Positions 14,979 through 16,805 of a DNA stretch of 16,805 bases are shown piece after piece. Origin of the DNA: DATGWF01 sp035299585. Its GTDB lineage: Bacteria; Actinomycetota; Actinomycetes; Actinomycetales; Microbacteriaceae. The stretch covers positions 1 to 16,805 of the forward strand of contig DATGWF010000078.1 of assembly GCA_035299585.1 (NCBI GenBank), in the 5' to 3' direction. Positions within the stretch are counted from its first letter, which is position 1. The number at the start of each line of letters is the position of its first letter. A program made the position numbers and the translations under genes. The notes beneath the pieces are model-generated. The model saw only the letters and a program-made list of their open reading frames with translations. It ran no database searches and had not been told where the DNA came from.

Positions 14979-16081
14979 TACTCATTCCCCCTGTGTGTGC
15001 TGTCGGAGTTTCCGACAAATCCCCGTCGAATCAGATCCGTGACGATGATGTCGCTCGGGCGGCTCTCGGGTACGTCTGGCGCCGAACGGTATCTTTCAGG
15101 ATTCTGGAGGAACGACGCGACAGCGTCCAGGTCCCAACCAGAGAGGACGACGTTTGCCCCCACGCCGTCGGGACTTTCCGTGACTTGACGGTGCAAGAGG
15201 GTTGGCACACCCAAGACGGCCGACTCTTGTTGCAAGCCACCCGAGTCGGTCACGAGAAACTCCGCGTCACGCATGAACTGCACAAAATCTCGATACGGGC
15301 GTTTCGGAATCGGACGAAGCAACGGCGAGTTCACCCGCGCGATGGCCGCTTCAACCGGCCCACCGGAGAAGGCATCGGTAATGACGTATACCGGAATCGT
15401 CGCATTGTCAGCGATGGTCCGGACCGTTGCATCCACGAAACTCGGCTGCGAAATCAACTCGAACCGGTGGAGCAGGGCGATGCCGTAGCGTTCCCCACTG
15501 TTGGCGGCGGGCGCCGATGCGAGAGAGTCGAGGACGCCGTCGACCGCCGTGTTTCGGAAGGTGTTCACGACGTCTTTGCCCGCAAGATTGTCAGCCGCCA
15601 CTGCATTTGGGACGTAGTGAATGTGGGCGATCCGGCCGGTCAGCCGCCGATCAATCTCTTCGGGGAACGGGCGGAAGAGCCGCCCGGAACGCAAACCGGC
15701 TTCAACATGCGCGGCGGTCGCGCCGAGCACACGTGCCGCGATTGCCCCAAACACGGTCGTGACAGTGTCTCCGTGCACGATGATGAGCGGGCGCTCCCCT
15801 AACCGCTTCCGGAGCTCCCGTCGATGCGTGAAGAGCATTCGGATGCAGCGAGCAAGCCACCCGATCATTTGCGTCGGTCGCTGAATGGGTTTGCCCCGAG
15901 CGCCGCGAGCAAAAACGAAGCTGGGTTGCGGAAATCCGTAGGACGAAAACATGCGATCGAGCGAATCGGTGTGCTGATACGTCGCCCAGAATTGCACGGG
16001 TGCGCCACGGTCGAGAAGTCGCTGTGCAACGGGTTGAACCTTGATGAGCTCAGCCGAAGTGCCGACGATAAACACAACCAC
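14978..16081 (-). CDS. Divergent UDP-N-acetylglucosamine 2-epimerase (WecB/WbpI/WlbD superfamily)
   Basis: The 367-residue cytosolic enzyme has the GT-B-like fold of non-hydrolysing 2-epimerases. Motifs seen are IVHGDT (101-106, D105), HVEAGLRS (125-132, E127), PFPEEIDRRLT (138-148, E141/E142), LLHRFE (203-208, H205) and VTDSGGLQQESAVLGVP (277-293), so the known catalytic Asp, Glu, Glu and His equivalents are kept. Three usual motifs differ. GTSAELIK replaces GTRPEAIK, TYQHTDSLDRM replaces TGQHxEM, and HRFELI replaces HRRENF. With the 3-amination genes behind it, the likely substrate is UDP-GlcNAc3NAc(A), giving the manno epimer. The start is GTG 16081, with GGGAGGA six bases upstream. The frame extends to 16342, but that part is not conserved and lacks a ribosome site. 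This is the first gene of the seven-gene operon. Confidence 0.88.
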   Translation of the reverse strand: MVVFIVGTSAELIKVQPVAQRLLDRGAPVQFWATYQHTDSLDRMFSSYGFPQPSFVFARGARGKPIQRPTQMIGWLARCIRMLFTHRRELRKRLGERPLIIVHGDTVTTVFGAIAARVLGATAAHVEAGLRSGRLFRPFPEEIDRRLTGRIAHIHYVPNAVAADNLAGKDVVNTFRNTAVDGVLDSLASAPAANSGERYGIALLHRFELISQPSFVDATVRTIADNATIPVYVITDAFSGGPVEAAIARVNSPLLRPIPKRPYRDFVQFMRDAEFLVTDSGGLQQESAVLGVPTLLHRQVTESPDGVGANVVLSGWDLDAVASFLQNPERYRSAPDVPESRPSDIIVTDLIRRGFVGNSDSTHRGNE

Positions 16082-16316
16082 GCGATGTCCTCCCGGTTCG
16101 ACGCCGTTTAGCCTATCGAGCGTGCTGCCGTGATGCCTTCGCGGCTGCGGCGCGTCTCGGCAGCGGATGAACCCCGCCATCATCTCGGAATTGAGGGCGA
16201 TCCTTTCCGGTGGCTTCCGCGCACCTCGCCGCGGATTTGGACAGGCATGCGCGTGATGTCCTCGAACCACGCTGATGTGCTGTCCGGAATCGGACCGTAT
16301 CCGAAGGGTCGATCTC
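16082..16316 (-). promoter_or_regulatory. Leader/promoter region of the seven-gene sugar operon
   Basis: This 235-bp gap separates the LGFP gene stop from the epimerase start and is the only sizeable gap before seven packed genes, so the operon promoter is expected here. A TAGGCT at 16115-16110 (in GATAGGCTAAAC) is a possible -10 box about 30 nt before the start, but the -35 position (AGGCAT) is poor. The Shine-Dalgarno GGGAGGA is at 16094-16088. A small inverted repeat GTCCG/CGGAC lies at 16282-16295 without a T-run, so it is not a convincing terminator. No coding potential was recognised. Confidence 0.35.
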
Positions 16317-16805
16317 CTACTGAGGAATCGAGACGGCTCCATTGCGGAACGACTGAGTACAGGTTCCGGCCGAACACGTCATGTCCGAAATGGGCCAACC
16401 CATCACCGCGATGCCCCCGCGAGCATTGAACGCCGTGCGCATTGCGGCGGTGAGAACCCGGACACCGCCGGTCGGACTCGACAGGATCGCCCCACCGGTG
16501 AAAATTTGTGCCAGTCCGCCACCGCTTGCCGCAATGGAGATCAGACCGGTCGTTGCGACCCCCAGCGTCCCTGTTGGTCCGCCCGAAGCGCTGTAGGCCG
16601 GTGCCAGGCGAGCGTCGACGACGAATGCGGACCCCGAAACGTCGTACACCGTCGCGCTTTGGAAGCTTTGGGAGCACACCGAGCCAGCGCACGAGGCGTC
16701 GCTCGTCGGCCAACCGAGCACCGCAATTCCGCCCTGGCTGTTGAAGGCAGTTCGAAGAACGCCCGTGAGCACGCGCGAACCGCCGGCACTGCTCCACGCG
16801 ATTGC
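16317..16805 (-). CDS. LGFP-repeat surface protein, C-terminal end (cut by right edge)
   Basis: The frame is open from the right edge to TAG at 16319-16317, giving 162 visible residues with no true start in the window. It consists of LGFP-type repeats: GGIAVLGWPTSD (25-36), LGVATTGLISIAASGGGLAQIF (81-102) and GGIAVMGWPISD (130-141), each followed by a Q-x-F element and a GGAI/NGAV strand. The larger unit recurs every 105 residues. LGFP repeats occur in secreted or wall-bound proteins of actinobacteria and are thought to bind the cell envelope. Each GWPxSD unit is followed by a C-x4-C pair (C39/C44 and C144/C149), suggesting oxidised, extracytoplasmic folding. The protein ends right after the last repeat with no anchor motif. 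Any enzymatic domain would lie outside the window. Confidence 0.85.
   Translation of the reverse strand, partial: AIAWSSAGGSRVLTGVLRTAFNSQGGIAVLGWPTSDASCAGSVCSQSFQSATVYDVSGSAFVVDARLAPAYSASGGPTGTLGVATTGLISIAASGGGLAQIFTGGAILSSPTGGVRVLTAAMRTAFNARGGIAVMGWPISDMTCSAGTCTQSFRNGAVSIPQ
16347..16481 (-). repeat. LGFP repeat unit, second copy
   Basis: It encodes SSPTGGVRVLTAAMRTAFNA through C-x4-C and QSF (residues 109-153 of the visible protein), closely matching the copy at 16662-16793 apart from a one-residue indel near the start. Confidence 0.8.
16662..16793 (-). repeat. LGFP repeat unit, first copy
   Basis: It encodes SSAGGSRVLTGVLRTAFNSQ through C-x4-C and QSF (residues 5-48 of the visible protein). 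Key positions R11, G31-W32-P33, C39 and C44 recur exactly 105 residues (315 bp) later in the second copy. Confidence 0.8.

Noticed and set aside
16082..16342. N-terminal extension of the epimerase frame to 16342
   Set aside because: The extension is unconserved and Arg/His-rich, overlaps the LGFP gene end and has no ribosome site. GTG 16081 has GGGAGGA in the right place.
16347..16793. Tandem similarity as a CRISPR or mobile repeat
   Set aside because: The repeats are in-frame LGFP protein repeats with a 105-codon period.

Overview
The window looks like chromosomal DNA of a high-GC actinobacterium, most likely a member of the Microbacteriaceae. This is an inference from dense high-GC coding with strong third-position G/C, frequent GTG/TTG starts, a WhiB2/WhmD-type regulator, an LGFP-repeat surface protein and DUF2142/DUF2304/GtrA membrane proteins. 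No rRNA, tRNA, CRISPR array, insertion sequence or phage gene was seen. Almost every gene concerns sugar activation, polyprenyl-linked glycan assembly or the cell surface.

Layout. (1) 1-2219, minus strand: manA (mannose-6-phosphate isomerase), then whiB2 with its own likely promoter carrying a perfect 14-bp palindrome, then a family-2 glycosyltransferase (GT2) cut by the left edge. (2) 2288-4911, plus strand: two tandem O-antigen ligase/polymerase-like membrane proteins joined by a TAATG overlap. The second has lost the His of the family motif. (3) 4942-7250, minus strand: gtrA, a DPM1-like polyprenyl-phosphate glycosyltransferase (TTG start inside TTGA) and a rhamnosyltransferase-like GT2. 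(4) 7384-8519, plus strand: a second DPM1-like GT2 overlapping a DUF2304 membrane protein. (5) 8529-16081, minus strand: seven genes that overlap by 1 or 4 nt or are 4 nt apart. In transcription order they are a divergent UDP-GlcNAc 2-epimerase, a DUF2142 multi-pass protein, a hexapeptide N-acetyltransferase, a DegT-type aminotransferase, a Gfo/Idh/MocA dehydrogenase, a GT2 with C-terminal membrane helices and a Wzx-like flippase. (6) 16317-16805, minus strand: the C-terminal end of an LGFP-repeat protein that enters from beyond the right edge.

How it fits together (inference). The dehydrogenase, aminotransferase, acetyltransferase and 2-epimerase form the set that turns a UDP-GlcNAc-type nucleotide sugar into a 2,3-diacetamido-2,3-dideoxy sugar and epimerises it to the manno form (WlbA/WlbB/WlbC/WlbD or GnnA-like chemistry). 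The 6-dehydrogenase that would make a uronic acid, and the initiating phosphoglycosyltransferase, are not in the window. The GT2 enzymes would build the repeat unit, the flippase would export it and the O-antigen-ligase-like pair would polymerise or ligate it. The two GT2 plus small-membrane-protein modules (GT2/GtrA and GT2/DUF2304), with DUF2142 as a possible GT-C-type transferase, suggest an additional decoration route outside the membrane that uses polyprenyl-phosphate sugars. The most interesting points are this combination, the His-less ligase paralogue, the unusual 2-epimerase, the cysteine-paired LGFP repeats and the palindrome over the whiB2 promoter.
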